Assembly (NCBI RefSeq): GCF_029784165.1
Contig: NC_073694.1
Span: 162,948,342 to 163,012,341 of the forward strand
Source: Wyeomyia smithii
Lineage: Eukaryota > Arthropoda > Insecta > Diptera > Culicidae
Direction of reading: 5' to 3'
DNA: 64,000 nucleotides
Every line of letters starts with the position of its first letter. Within the stretch, counting starts at the first letter, position 1. Position numbers and translations under genes: made by a program. Shown in pieces: positions 55,063-64,000 of the stretch. The notes beneath the pieces were generated by a model. It was given only the letters and a program-made list of their open reading frames with translations. It made no database searches and was not told where the DNA came from.

Positions 55063-57703
55063 ACCCATCTCCATCGTCACCTGGAACGCTTGCTCTATTA
55101 GAGCAAAAAACATTGAGCTTGCTGACTTTCTCCGCAAGTACAACATCGACGTGGGTCTACTCACAGAGACCCACCTAAAGTCCGGCGACAGTTTTTGGCT
55201 GCCGGATCACAACATCATCCGTCTCGATCGCACCAACTCCAGGGGGGGTGGTATAGCGATCATCGTTAGAAAAGGGATGAAATACAACATCTTGCCGCAC
55301 ATCCACACCGCCATCATCGAAGCCCTTAGTGTGGAGGTCAAATCAGCTACCGGGTTCATCCGGTTCATCGTCGTCTACTGTCCTCGCCAGTGTAGTATCA
55401 GCAACGGTACAGCAATGCAGTTCAAGAACGACCTGGCAACCATCACCAGGACCAACTCCCGCTTCGTCGTTGGGGGAGACCTAAATGCTCGGCACGAGGC
55501 TTGGCGAAATTATCGGCAGAATCTGAAAGGTCGTCAACTCTTCGAACACTCGCAGCATGGGTTTTATACGGTGCAGTTTCCGGATGAGCCGACTTTCATC
55601 TCCCCAGCGGGGAACCCTTCAACCCTGGACTTCTTCCTGGCCAACATCGAGCTCTCCAAACCAGTGGCCCTCAACGATCTGAGCTCAGACCACCAACCTG
55701 TCGTTGCTGAGGTGGGGTTCGGTGTTGCTCCTGTCAGCTGTCTGCGGAAAGATTACCATCATGTCGACTGGGAGCGCTTTGCTCGAATGGTGGACAACAA
55801 CATCGACGAGGCGCCGCCGCTCGACAGCGTGGAAAACATCGACCAGGCGTTGGAGGGTCTCCAACGAGCCATAAACGTGGCCGACGAGGCGTGTGTGCGA
55901 CGTGTTCCTGTGAGGGGTAAGTTCCTTGCTATTGATTCCCATACCCGGCTGCTAATTAGATTGCGGAATGTGCGTAGACGCCAGTTCCAGAGGACCAGGG
56001 ATCTGGACATTAGGCTCGAGGTGACCGATCTGAATAGGCAAATTGCTTCCAGGATGGTCTCACTCCGGAATGAAAATTTCGGACGCTTAGTCCAAAGTTT
56101 GGACGACCGCTCCAGGCCATTCTGGAAAGTAGCCAAAGTGCTGAAATCGCACCCCAAACCAGTTCCTCCCCTCAGGGTCGGAGAGAGGCTTCTTGTTGCA
56201 CCGGTCGAGAGAGCAAATGCGGTAGGCAATCACATTGCCTCATCGCATTTGCTTGGCTCGACCATGGCTAGTCCAATGGAAGACCAGGTCGAGCAGTGCG
56301 TCCGCGACCTCGAAAACTTCCCCTGTACCGTTCCTCAAGAACATAAAATCACAGCAGAACAGGTTTGCTCAGCGCTGATGAGTACTAAGAACATGAAGGC
56401 CCCTGGGTTTGACGGGGTCTTCAATATGGTCTTAAAAAAGCTCAGCAACAGGGTTCACCTGTTGTTGAGCTCTATCTTCAACAGATGCTTGGAATTGCAC
56501 TACTATCCAAGCATTTGGAAGATAGCCAAGATCATACCGATCCGCAAACCCGGGAAAGATCCGACGTTAGCATCAAGCTACCGTCCGATCAGCCTACTCT
56601 CATCGCTGGGTAAACTGTTTGAAAAACTGATCCTCAACCGCATGATGAAGGTGGCTGAGGAAAACAACATCTTACTCCCGGAACAGTTTGGGTTTAGGAA
56701 GGGTCACTCCACCACGCACCAGCTGGTGCGGGTGATGAACAACATCAGAAGGGACAGGGCTGTATCCAAGTCCACAGCCATGGCATTGTTGGACGTCGAA
56801 AAGGCGTTTGACAATGTCTGGCATGACGGTCTGGTATACAAGCTCTGTGCCTTCAACTTTCCATCATATTTGACGAAAATCATCTGCAGCTACCTTCGGC
56901 AGAGGTCGTTCAGGGTATCGCTGAATGGTTGTTTATCAAATACTTTTTCCATCCCAGCAGGGGTCCCGCAGGGCAGTCTGCTGGGCCCTTTGCTATACAA
57001 CATTTACACCTCCGACATTCCTTCCCTGGGAGATGGCTGCGTGCTCTTTCTGTTCGCAGATGACACTGCAATTGCCGTCAAGGGAAGAATGCCTCGTGAG
57101 ATCACCAACAAACTTCAGCGATGCTTAGACGCCTTTGTCGAGTATGCTAACACCTGGAAAATCAAGATCAACGCTTCCAAAACCCAGACAATAATGTTCC
57201 TTCATCGACAATCCCCCAAACTGAAGCCCCCTCCATCATGCGTTGTGGTTATGAACGGTACAGGGGTTGAGTGGTCTTCCGAAGTTACCTATCTTGGACT
57301 GCTATTCGACGAGAAACTTCTTTTCCGATCGCATGTGGAGAGGACACTGGTTAAGTGCTCAGCTTTGGTTCGGTCACTATACCCGCTAATTTGTCGCAGA
57401 TCTCGCCTCTCAAGAACAAACAAACTGGCAGTCTACAAACAAATAATTGCCCCCGCGGTCTTTTACGCAGCTCCGGTGTGGGAGTCATGTGCACAAACTC
57501 ACAGGAACAAAATACAGATTGCGCAAAACCGAATCTTACGGATGATCCTCGATTGTCCCTATGACACCAGGATCACAGATCTCCACCAAGAAGCAGTTAC
57601 TCCAAAAGTAGATGCCAGAATAACAGAAACCAAAACCAAATTTGTACATAAATGTCAGCATTCAGAATACGCTTTAATAAGCGGTTTGTACATAGTAGGT
57701 TAA
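55052..57703 (+). CDS. A4 ORF2: endonuclease/reverse transcriptase (reference copy)
   Basis: 883 aa from ATG 55052 (MDPKPISIVTWNA), chosen because B and C start at the equivalent place; an upstream in-frame ATG at 54986 would add 22 residues lying within ORF1. Endonuclease: WNACSIRAK, TETHL, GGDLNARHE, then intact S-D-H at residues 212-214 (TCA at 55685). RT: KAPGFDGVFN, YRPISLLSSLGK, FGFRKGHSTTHQL, LDVEKAFDNVWHDGL, GVPQGSLLGPLLYN, and FADD with Asp at about 670-671. No RNase H. Fully open. Confidence 0.95.
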   Translation: MDPKPISIVTWNACSIRAKNIELADFLRKYNIDVGLLTETHLKSGDSFWLPDHNIIRLDRTNSRGGGIAIIVRKGMKYNILPHIHTAIIEALSVEVKSATGFIRFIVVYCPRQCSISNGTAMQFKNDLATITRTNSRFVVGGDLNARHEAWRNYRQNLKGRQLFEHSQHGFYTVQFPDEPTFISPAGNPSTLDFFLANIELSKPVALNDLSSDHQPVVAEVGFGVAPVSCLRKDYHHVDWERFARMVDNNIDEAPPLDSVENIDQALEGLQRAINVADEACVRRVPVRGKFLAIDSHTRLLIRLRNVRRRQFQRTRDLDIRLEVTDLNRQIASRMVSLRNENFGRLVQSLDDRSRPFWKVAKVLKSHPKPVPPLRVGERLLVAPVERANAVGNHIASSHLLGSTMASPMEDQVEQCVRDLENFPCTVPQEHKITAEQVCSALMSTKNMKAPGFDGVFNMVLKKLSNRVHLLLSSIFNRCLELHYYPSIWKIAKIIPIRKPGKDPTLASSYRPISLLSSLGKLFEKLILNRMMKVAEENNILLPEQFGFRKGHSTTHQLVRVMNNIRRDRAVSKSTAMALLDVEKAFDNVWHDGLVYKLCAFNFPSYLTKIICSYLRQRSFRVSLNGCLSNTFSIPAGVPQGSLLGPLLYNIYTSDIPSLGDGCVLFLFADDTAIAVKGRMPREITNKLQRCLDAFVEYANTWKIKINASKTQTIMFLHRQSPKLKPPPSCVVVMNGTGVEWSSEVTYLGLLFDEKLLFRSHVERTLVKCSALVRSLYPLICRRSRLSRTNKLAVYKQIIAPAVFYAAPVWESCAQTHRNKIQIAQNRILRMILDCPYDTRITDLHQEAVTPKVDARITETKTKFVHKCQHSEYALISGLYIVG

Positions 57704-57950
57704 GTTAGTTCTAAGCTGTAAATAGTAATTTTAAGCTGTAAATAGTAGTTTTAAGTAGTTTTCTTTCAAACAAGCGCCACCAAAGTGGACAATCCAAAAT
57801 TCAAAATCTCTACAATTAGAAAGCTTAGTAAAACAAAAATCAAAACTCGCACATCAAAGATGAAAACAGTAATGTGAATCACTTATACTTTAAAAACATG
57901 TATTATACCCTACAAAAGCATAAAAATACAGATAAACTTAAACAACAACA

Positions 57951-58659
57951 ATTTCACCCCATCAGTTTCATTACTAAACCGTACCGGCTACATACGGACG
58001 CTATCTTGAAAGAATTCTGGACGGACTGACCAAAAAAATGGATATATTCGGCACCTGGCCCCTTTTGGTGCCTCGAAATTTTGTTACAGAAGCGGCTAAT
58101 TGAATTTTCTGTTTTATTACAAAATGCTGCTGCTAGCGGAAAAAACCTTGCAAATATGCATCTTTTTGTTGGTGTTAATTTTACGACAGCGGCCGGCGCC
58201 CCATCATTCTGATTCCAAAACCGCACCAGTGACATGCGGACGCTAGGTGATAGCAGCTGAAAGGAGGAAATACAAAATAGTACCGGTCATCTCGTGCCGG
58301 TTTCACCCGTAATGCTGGTGGCTTTAGTAGTAAATGGCTACTGCAAAACACTTAAATGGCTGGAATTCTGGACGGACTAACCAGGAAACTATAATCGGCA
58401 ACTGGCACCTTTTGGTGCCTCTAAATTTTGTTACAGAAGCGGCAAATTGAATTTTCTGTTTTACCAAATGATGCTGCTAGCGGAAAAAACCTTGCAAAAA
58501 TGCATGTTTGTGTTGGTGTTAATATTATGACAGCGGCCGGCGCAGCTTTCAAGAAACATTTGTCTCTTCCATTCCATAATTTGCGTAGCCCATCCCACTT
58601 TTAATTTATCTGACGAAGCCTTGGTATAAAACGTACCGTTCGAACATTTCACCCCATCA
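57951..58659 (+). repeat. Satellite, one unit between A4 and A5
   Basis: Exactly one 695-bp unit plus a target copy separates the two full-length A insertions, so adjacent units were both hit. Confidence 0.95.
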
Positions 58660-58660
58660 T

Positions 58661-58692
58661 ATTCGCTCTCAGACTGTTGAGAAGTACAGTTC
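58661..58692 (+). promoter_or_regulatory. A5 promoter, initiator altered at the junction
   Basis: A(+1) at 58661 and AGTTC at 58688-58692 (+28 to +32). The base before +1 is T rather than C, so the initiator is CATATTC rather than CATCATTC. The element therefore begins within one base of the predicted +1, as expected if the transcript starts there. Confidence 0.55.
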
Positions 58693-58767
58693 TATTTCTG
58701 AAAAGCCGGGTTAGTTAAAAATTTTATTCCGTTTTGTGCGACAGTTCGTCGCTTGCATCGCTGTGTG

Positions 58768-60006
58768 ATGTCAAAGAAAAAGAGAAGAGCAGGCTCGAGC
58801 CCTGCGAAACAAAACTCTGCTGCTGAAGTAGGCAGTAAAAAGAAGAAACCAGGCGGAAGCAGTTGCACTTCGAAAAGCGTGGCTGACTGCGACACGGTGA
58901 CAAACGCTAGCGACGTTGGAGATTTTGGCGAGCCGACTGATGTTCCGGATTCTGCCAGCCCCAATACGGTGAAAGTGAAGCTTCCCCCGCTGGTAGTGAA
59001 AAACGTTCCTCTCAACAAGCTCATTAGCGACTTTGCATCGCTGGGCGTAGCAGCTGAATATAAGTTATGCGGCATCGGTACGAAGGTTATGCTCCACACG
59101 AAGGTGGATTTTGAGAAGGCCACGAAGTTTTTGAAAAATTCTAAATCTGAGTTCTTCACCCACGACATTCCTGGGGAAAAGCCTTTCAAGGTGGTCATCA
59201 GAGGCTTGCCAGGTTTCGACCCCAAGCTGATCGGTGCCGAAATCAAGGATCGGTACAAATTGGCCCCAATTGCTGTCTATCCGATCAAACGCAGAAATGA
59301 AAATGAAAGGAAATACCCGGACTGCCTCTTTCTGGTTCATTTCCCAAAAGGGACAGTTACACTGAGCGCTTTGCGAGCCATCCGCTCTTTGTTCTCCATT
59401 ATCATCCGTTGGGAGCCCTATCGAGGAGGCCGCCGAGACGTTACGCAGTGTCAGAGGTGCCTCAACTTCGGTCACGGTACCCGAAACTGCAACATCAAAC
59501 CGCGTTGCAACATTTGCGCCAAGGACCACTCTACATCGGATTGCCCTGTGGACGGTGCCGGTGCGGTACAGTTTAAGTGTGCTAACTGTGGCGGTGATCA
59601 CCAGAGCTCTGATCGACAGTGCCCGAAAAGGGAGAGCTTCAAACATATCCGCAAGCAGGCGTCGTCAACCAACCAGCCGAGCAGGAAGAAAGACAAACCA
59701 CCGGTCTTCAGGGCGGAAGATTTTCCTCCTCTGCGTTCATCCCAGCAAGCAGGGCACCCAAGTACGCGTACGCAACTTGACCTTCCACACTTACCATCCG
59801 GCGGGTCAGCCGGTCAACGGTCGCCTCCCCCCCCTGGCTACTGGCGTCCACCCACAACAACACCACCGAGCGCTGAGTCCGAGAAGTACTCTGCGGATGA
59901 GCTGCTAGAAATTTTTAGCAGCATGACCAATGCCCTTCGTGCGTGTCGCAACAAGCCCGAGCAAATCCATGTGCTCGGTAAATTTATTATCCAATATGGA
60001 TCCTAA
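58768..60006 (+). CDS. A5 ORF1, gag-like protein
   Basis: 412 aa, same organisation as A4 ORF1, with one substitution seen (E to K in FLKNSKSEFF, near residue 115, just before the PRE_C2HC-like region). Knuckles intact. Overlaps ORF2 by 11 nt. Confidence 0.94.
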   Translation: MSKKKRRAGSSPAKQNSAAEVGSKKKKPGGSSCTSKSVADCDTVTNASDVGDFGEPTDVPDSASPNTVKVKLPPLVVKNVPLNKLISDFASLGVAAEYKLCGIGTKVMLHTKVDFEKATKFLKNSKSEFFTHDIPGEKPFKVVIRGLPGFDPKLIGAEIKDRYKLAPIAVYPIKRRNENERKYPDCLFLVHFPKGTVTLSALRAIRSLFSIIIRWEPYRGGRRDVTQCQRCLNFGHGTRNCNIKPRCNICAKDHSTSDCPVDGAGAVQFKCANCGGDHQSSDRQCPKRESFKHIRKQASSTNQPSRKKDKPPVFRAEDFPPLRSSQQAGHPSTRTQLDLPHLPSGGSAGQRSPPPPGYWRPPTTTPPSAESEKYSADELLEIFSSMTNALRACRNKPEQIHVLGKFIIQYGS

Positions 60007-62647
60007 ACCCATCTCCATCGTCACCTGGAACGCTTGCTCTATTAGAGCAAAAAACATTGAGCTTGCTGACTTTCTCCGCAAGTACAACATCGACGTGGGT
60101 CTACTCACAGAGACCCACCTAAAGTCCGGCGACAGTTTTTGGCTGCCGGATCACAACATCATCCGTCTCGATCGCACCAACTCCAGGGGGGGTGGTATAG
60201 CGATCATCGTTAGAAAAGGGATGAAATACAACATCTTGCCGCACATCCACACCGCCATCATCGAAGCCCTTAGTGTGGAGGTCAAATCAGCTACCGGGTT
60301 CATCCGGTTCATCGTCGTCTACTGTCCTCGCCAGTGTAGTATCAGCAACGGTACAGCAATGCAGTTCAAGAACGACCTGGCAACCATCACCAGGACCAAC
60401 TCCCGCTTCGTCGTTGGGGGAGACCTAAATGCTCGGCACGAGGCTTGGCGAAATTATCGGCAGAATCTGAACGGTCGTCAACTCTTCGAACACTCGCAGC
60501 ATGGGTTTTATACGGTGCAGTTTCCGGATGAGCCGACTTTCATCTCCCCAGCGGGGAACCCTTCAACCCTGGACTTCTTCCTGGCCAACATCGAGCTCTC
60601 CAAACCAGTGGCCCTCAACGATCTGAGCTCAGACCACCAACCTGTCGTTGCTGAGGTGGGGTTCGGTGTTGCTCCTGTCAGCTGTCTGCGGAAAGATTAC
60701 CATCATGTCGACTGGGAGCGCTTTGCTCGAATGGTGGACAACAACATCGACGAGGCGCCGCCGCTCGACAGCGTGGAAAACATCGACCAGGCGTTGGAGA
60801 GTCTCCAACGAGCCATAAACGTGGCCGACGAGGCGTGTGTGCGACGTGTTCCTGTGAGGGGTAAGTTCCTTGCTATTGATTCCCATACCCGGCTGCTAAT
60901 TAGATTGCGGAATGTGCGTAGACGCCAGTTCCAGAGGACCAGGGATCTGGACATTAGGCTCGAGGTGACCGATCTGAATAGGCAAATTGCTTCCAGGATG
61001 GTCTCACTCCGGAATGAAAATTTCGGACGCTTAGTCCAAAGTTTGGACGACCGCTCCAGGCCATTCTGGAAAGTAGCCAAAGTGCTGAAATCGCACCCCA
61101 AACCAGTTCCTCCCCTCAGGGTCGGAGAGAGGCTTCTTGTTGCACCGGTCGAGAGAGCAAATGCGGTAGGCAATCACATTGCCTCATCGCATTTGCTTGG
61201 CTCGACCATGGCTAGTCCAATGGAAGACCAGGTCGAGCAGTGCGTCCGCGACCTCGAAAACTTCCCCTGTACCGTTCCTCAAGAACATAAAATCACAGCA
61301 GAACAGGTTTGCTCAGCGCTGATGAGTACTAAGAACATGAAGGCCCCTGGGTTTGACGGGGTCTTCAATATGGTCTTAAAAAAGCTCAGCAACAGGGTTC
61401 ACCTGTTGTTGAGCTCTATCTTCAACAGATGCTTGGAATTGCACTACTATCCAAGCATTTGGAAGATAGCCAAGATCATACCGATCCGCAAACCCGGGAA
61501 AGATCCGACGTTAGCATCAAGCTACCGTCCGATCAGCCTACTCTCATCGCTGGGTAAACTGTTTGAAAAACTGATCCTCAACCGCATGATGAAGGTGGCT
61601 GAGGAAAACAACATCTTACTCCCGGAACAGTTTGGGTTTAGGAAGGGTCACTCCACCACGCACCAGCTGGTGCGGGTGATGAACAACATCAGAAGGGACA
61701 GGGCTGTATCCAAGTCCACAGCCATGGCATTGTTGGACGTCGAAAAGGCGTTTGACAATGTCTGGCATGACGGTCTGGTATACAAGCTCTGTGCCTTCAA
61801 CTTTCCATCATATTTGACGAAAATCATCTGCAGCTACCTTCGGCAGAGGTCGTTCAGGGTATCGCTGAATGGTTGTTTATCAAATACTTTTTCCATCCCA
61901 GCAGGGGTCCCGCAGGGCAGTCTGCTGGGCCCTTTGCTATACAACATTTACACCTCCGACATTCCTTCCCTGGGAGATGGCTGCGTGCTCTTTCTGTTCG
62001 CAGATGACACTGCAATTGCCGTCAAGGGAAGAATGCCTCGTGAGATCACCAACAAACTTCAGCGATGCTTAGACGCCTTTGTCGAGTATGCTAACACCTG
62101 GAAAATCAAGATCAACGCTTCCAAAACCCAGACAATAATGTTCCTTCATCGACAATCCCCCAAACTGAAGCCCCCTCCATCATGCGTTGTGGTTATGAAC
62201 GGTACAGGGGTTGAGTGGTCTTCCGAAGTTACCTATCTTGGACTGCTATTCGACGAGAAACTTCTTTTCCGATCGCATGTGGAGAGGACACTGGTTAAGT
62301 GCTCAGCTTTGGTTCGGTCACTATACCCGCTAATTTGTCGCAGATCTCGCCTCTCAAGAACAAACAAACTGGCAGTCTACAAACAAATAATTGCCCCCGC
62401 GGTCTTTTACGCAGCTCCGGTGTGGGAGTCATGTGCACAAACTCACAGGAACAAAATACAGATTGCGCAAAACCGAATCTTACGGATGATCCTCGATTGT
62501 CCCTATGACACCAGGATCACAGATCTCCACCAAGAAGCAGTTACTCCAAAAGTAGATGCCAGAATAACAGAAACCAAAACCAAATTTGTACATAAATGTC
62601 AGCATTCAGAATACGCTTTAATAAGCGGTTTGTACATAGTAGGTTAA
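59996..62647 (+). CDS. A5 ORF2: endonuclease/reverse transcriptase
   Basis: 883 aa, open throughout, with the S-D-H motif intact. Two substitutions from A4 are apparent: K to N in NLNGRQ and G to S in ALESLQ. All RT motifs, including FADDT, are conserved. With A4 it is a candidate autonomous source for family A, including the defective A1-A3. Confidence 0.95.
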   Translation: MDPKPISIVTWNACSIRAKNIELADFLRKYNIDVGLLTETHLKSGDSFWLPDHNIIRLDRTNSRGGGIAIIVRKGMKYNILPHIHTAIIEALSVEVKSATGFIRFIVVYCPRQCSISNGTAMQFKNDLATITRTNSRFVVGGDLNARHEAWRNYRQNLNGRQLFEHSQHGFYTVQFPDEPTFISPAGNPSTLDFFLANIELSKPVALNDLSSDHQPVVAEVGFGVAPVSCLRKDYHHVDWERFARMVDNNIDEAPPLDSVENIDQALESLQRAINVADEACVRRVPVRGKFLAIDSHTRLLIRLRNVRRRQFQRTRDLDIRLEVTDLNRQIASRMVSLRNENFGRLVQSLDDRSRPFWKVAKVLKSHPKPVPPLRVGERLLVAPVERANAVGNHIASSHLLGSTMASPMEDQVEQCVRDLENFPCTVPQEHKITAEQVCSALMSTKNMKAPGFDGVFNMVLKKLSNRVHLLLSSIFNRCLELHYYPSIWKIAKIIPIRKPGKDPTLASSYRPISLLSSLGKLFEKLILNRMMKVAEENNILLPEQFGFRKGHSTTHQLVRVMNNIRRDRAVSKSTAMALLDVEKAFDNVWHDGLVYKLCAFNFPSYLTKIICSYLRQRSFRVSLNGCLSNTFSIPAGVPQGSLLGPLLYNIYTSDIPSLGDGCVLFLFADDTAIAVKGRMPREITNKLQRCLDAFVEYANTWKIKINASKTQTIMFLHRQSPKLKPPPSCVVVMNGTGVEWSSEVTYLGLLFDEKLLFRSHVERTLVKCSALVRSLYPLICRRSRLSRTNKLAVYKQIIAPAVFYAAPVWESCAQTHRNKIQIAQNRILRMILDCPYDTRITDLHQEAVTPKVDARITETKTKFVHKCQHSEYALISGLYIVG

Positions 62648-62897
62648 GTTAGTTCTAAGCTGTAAATAGTAATTTTAAGCTGTAAATAGTAGTTTTAAGT
62701 AGTTTTCTTTCAAACAAGCGCCACCAAAGTGGACAATCCAAAATTCAAAATCTCTACAATTAGAAAGCTTAGTAAAACAAAAATCAAAACTCGCACATCA
62801 AAGATGAAAACAGTAATGTGAATCACTTATACTTTAAAAACATGTATTATACCCTACAAAAGCATAAAAATACAGATAAACTTAAACAACAACAACA

Positions 62898-64000
62898 ATT
62901 TCACCCCATCAGTTTCATTACTAAACCGTACCGGCTACATACGGACGCTATCTTGAAAGAATTCTGGACGGACTGACCAAAAAAATGGATATATTCGGCA
63001 CCTGGCCCCTTTTGGTGCCTCGAAATTTTGTTACAGAAGCGGCTAATTGAATTTTCTGTTTTATTACGAAATGCTGCTGCTAGCGGAAAAAACCTTGCAA
63101 ATATGCATCTTTTTGTTGGTGTTAATTTTACGACAGCGGCCGGCGCCCCATCATTCTGATTCCAAAACCGCACCAGTGACATGCGGACGCTAGGTGATAG
63201 CAGCTGAAAGGAGGAAATACAAAATAGTACCGGTCATCTCGTGCCGGTTTCACCCGTAATGCTGGTGGCTTTAGTAGTAAATGGCCACTGCAAAACACTT
63301 AAATGGCTGGAATTCTGGACGGACTAACCAGGAAACTATAATCGGCAACTGGCACCTTTTGGTGCCTCTAAATTTTGTTACAGAAGCGGCAAATTGAATT
63401 TTCTGTTTTACCAAATGATGCTGCTAGCGGAAAAAACCTTGCAAAAATGCATGTTTGTGTTGGTGTTAATATTATGACAGCGGCCGGCGCAGCTTTGAAG
63501 AAACATTTGTCTCTTCCATTCCATAATTTGCGTAGCCCATCCCACTTTTAATTTATCTGACGAAGCCTTGGTATAAAACGTACCGTTCGAACATTTCACC
63601 CCATCAGTTTCATTACTAAACCGTACCGGCTACATACGGACGCTATCTTGAAAGAATTCTGGACGGACTGACCAAAAAAATGGATATATTCGGCACCTGG
63701 CCCCTTTTGGTGCCTCGAAATTTTGTTACAGAAGCGGCTAATTGAATTTTCTGTTTTATTACAAAATGCTGCTGCTAGCGGAAAAAACCTTGCAAATATG
63801 CATCTTTTTGTTGGTGTTAATTTTACGACAGCGGCCGGCGCCCCATCATTCTGATTCCAAAACCGCACCAGTGACATGCGGACGCTAGGTGATAGCAGCT
63901 GAAAGGAGGAAATACAAAATAGTACCGGTCATCTCGTGCCGGTTTCACCCGTAATGCTGGTGGCTTTAGTAGTAAATGGCTACTGCAAAACACTTAAATG
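62898..64000 (+). repeat. 695-bp satellite array, continues past the window
   Basis: 1.6 units, including the GCTTTGAAGAAAC marker unit. The unit order matches 40997-42090, where no element is inserted. Confidence 0.94.

Larger units (their letters stand above)
53715..57950 (+). mobile_element. Element A4: intact Jockey-clade retrotransposon
   Basis: 4236 bp between perfect 14-bp target duplications (53701-53714, 57951-57964). Complete 5' end, two intact ORFs and a 247-bp 3' UTR with an (AAC)3 tail, no poly-A. Best reference copy of family A and probably mobile recently. Confidence 0.96.
58660..62897 (+). mobile_element. Element A5: intact Jockey-clade retrotransposon
   Basis: 4238 bp with perfect 14-bp target duplications (58646-58659, 62898-62911). 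The 5' junction reads T-ATTCGCTC instead of TC-ATTCGCTC, and the 3' tail is (AAC)4. Only a few substitutions separate it from A4, so both are young and separate insertions. Confidence 0.96.

Noticed and set aside
1..64000. Simple telomeric repeats (TTAGG type) or tRNA/rRNA genes
   Set aside because: None seen on either strand by reading; the target satellite is not ribosomal DNA.

Overview
The window is eukaryotic and looks like repeat-rich heterochromatin from an insect, most likely a dipteran such as a mosquito. Evidence: the one recognisable host gene is a spliced TFIIA small-subunit gene of dipteran type, the rest is dominated by Jockey-clade non-LTR retrotransposons and a Penelope-like element, and there are no bacterial-style operons. 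The species is an inference.

The backbone is a tandem satellite with a 695-bp unit built from two related half-monomers. Arrays run at 117-4677, 7282-10770, 53233-53714, 57951-58659, 62898-64000, 40475-43496 and 47721-50032 in one orientation, and at 16331-17579, 21802-23205 and 27647-32352 in the other. On one side the arrays end at a precise 359-bp module (here 'X': 32353-32711, 33140-33498, 40116-40474, 42602-42960 and partly 1-116). On the other side they decay through degenerate monomers to a second terminus (here 'E': 4678-4693, 14011-14026, 16306-16321, 35896-35911). The outer ends of X and E are a 16-bp near-perfect inverted repeat, TGACGTTGACTAACGT / ACGGTAGTCAACGTCA. The satellite therefore appears to be the expanded interior of a terminal-inverted-repeat element.

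Six insertions of three different Jockey-clade families keep one or both flanks at exactly the same satellite position, the 14-bp ATTTCACYCCATCA, which is duplicated around the complete ones; a seventh, A1, is not a separate case but the 3' end of an A copy at that site. Counted individually: A1 4730-7281, A2 10771-14004, A3 17580-21801, A4 53715-57950, A5 58660-62897, B 23206-27646 and C 43497-47720. Each family has a gag-like ORF1 (PRE_C2HC region plus three CCHC knuckles) and an endonuclease/reverse-transcriptase ORF2 that starts inside the end of ORF1. A4, A5, B and C have both frames open; A1, A2 and A3 share a nonsense mutation. An unrelated non-LTR element (D, 50033-53232) and a truncated Penelope-like element with a candidate hammerhead ribozyme (33889-34889) sit elsewhere in the repeats.

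Large-scale layout: 1-14064 and 16263-32711 form a huge imperfect palindrome whose 2.2-kb centre (14065-16262) is host DNA with the intron-containing TFIIA-S gene on the minus strand. A second, smaller palindrome (X3/X4) is centred near 32.9 kb. 35947-40115 is unassigned sequence containing a 198-bp perfect tandem duplication. From 40116 to the end, satellite, X modules and elements C, D, A4 and A5 follow. The likely 'system' is a transposon-borne satellite acting as a dedicated landing platform for several site-specific retrotransposon families around a host transcription-factor gene.
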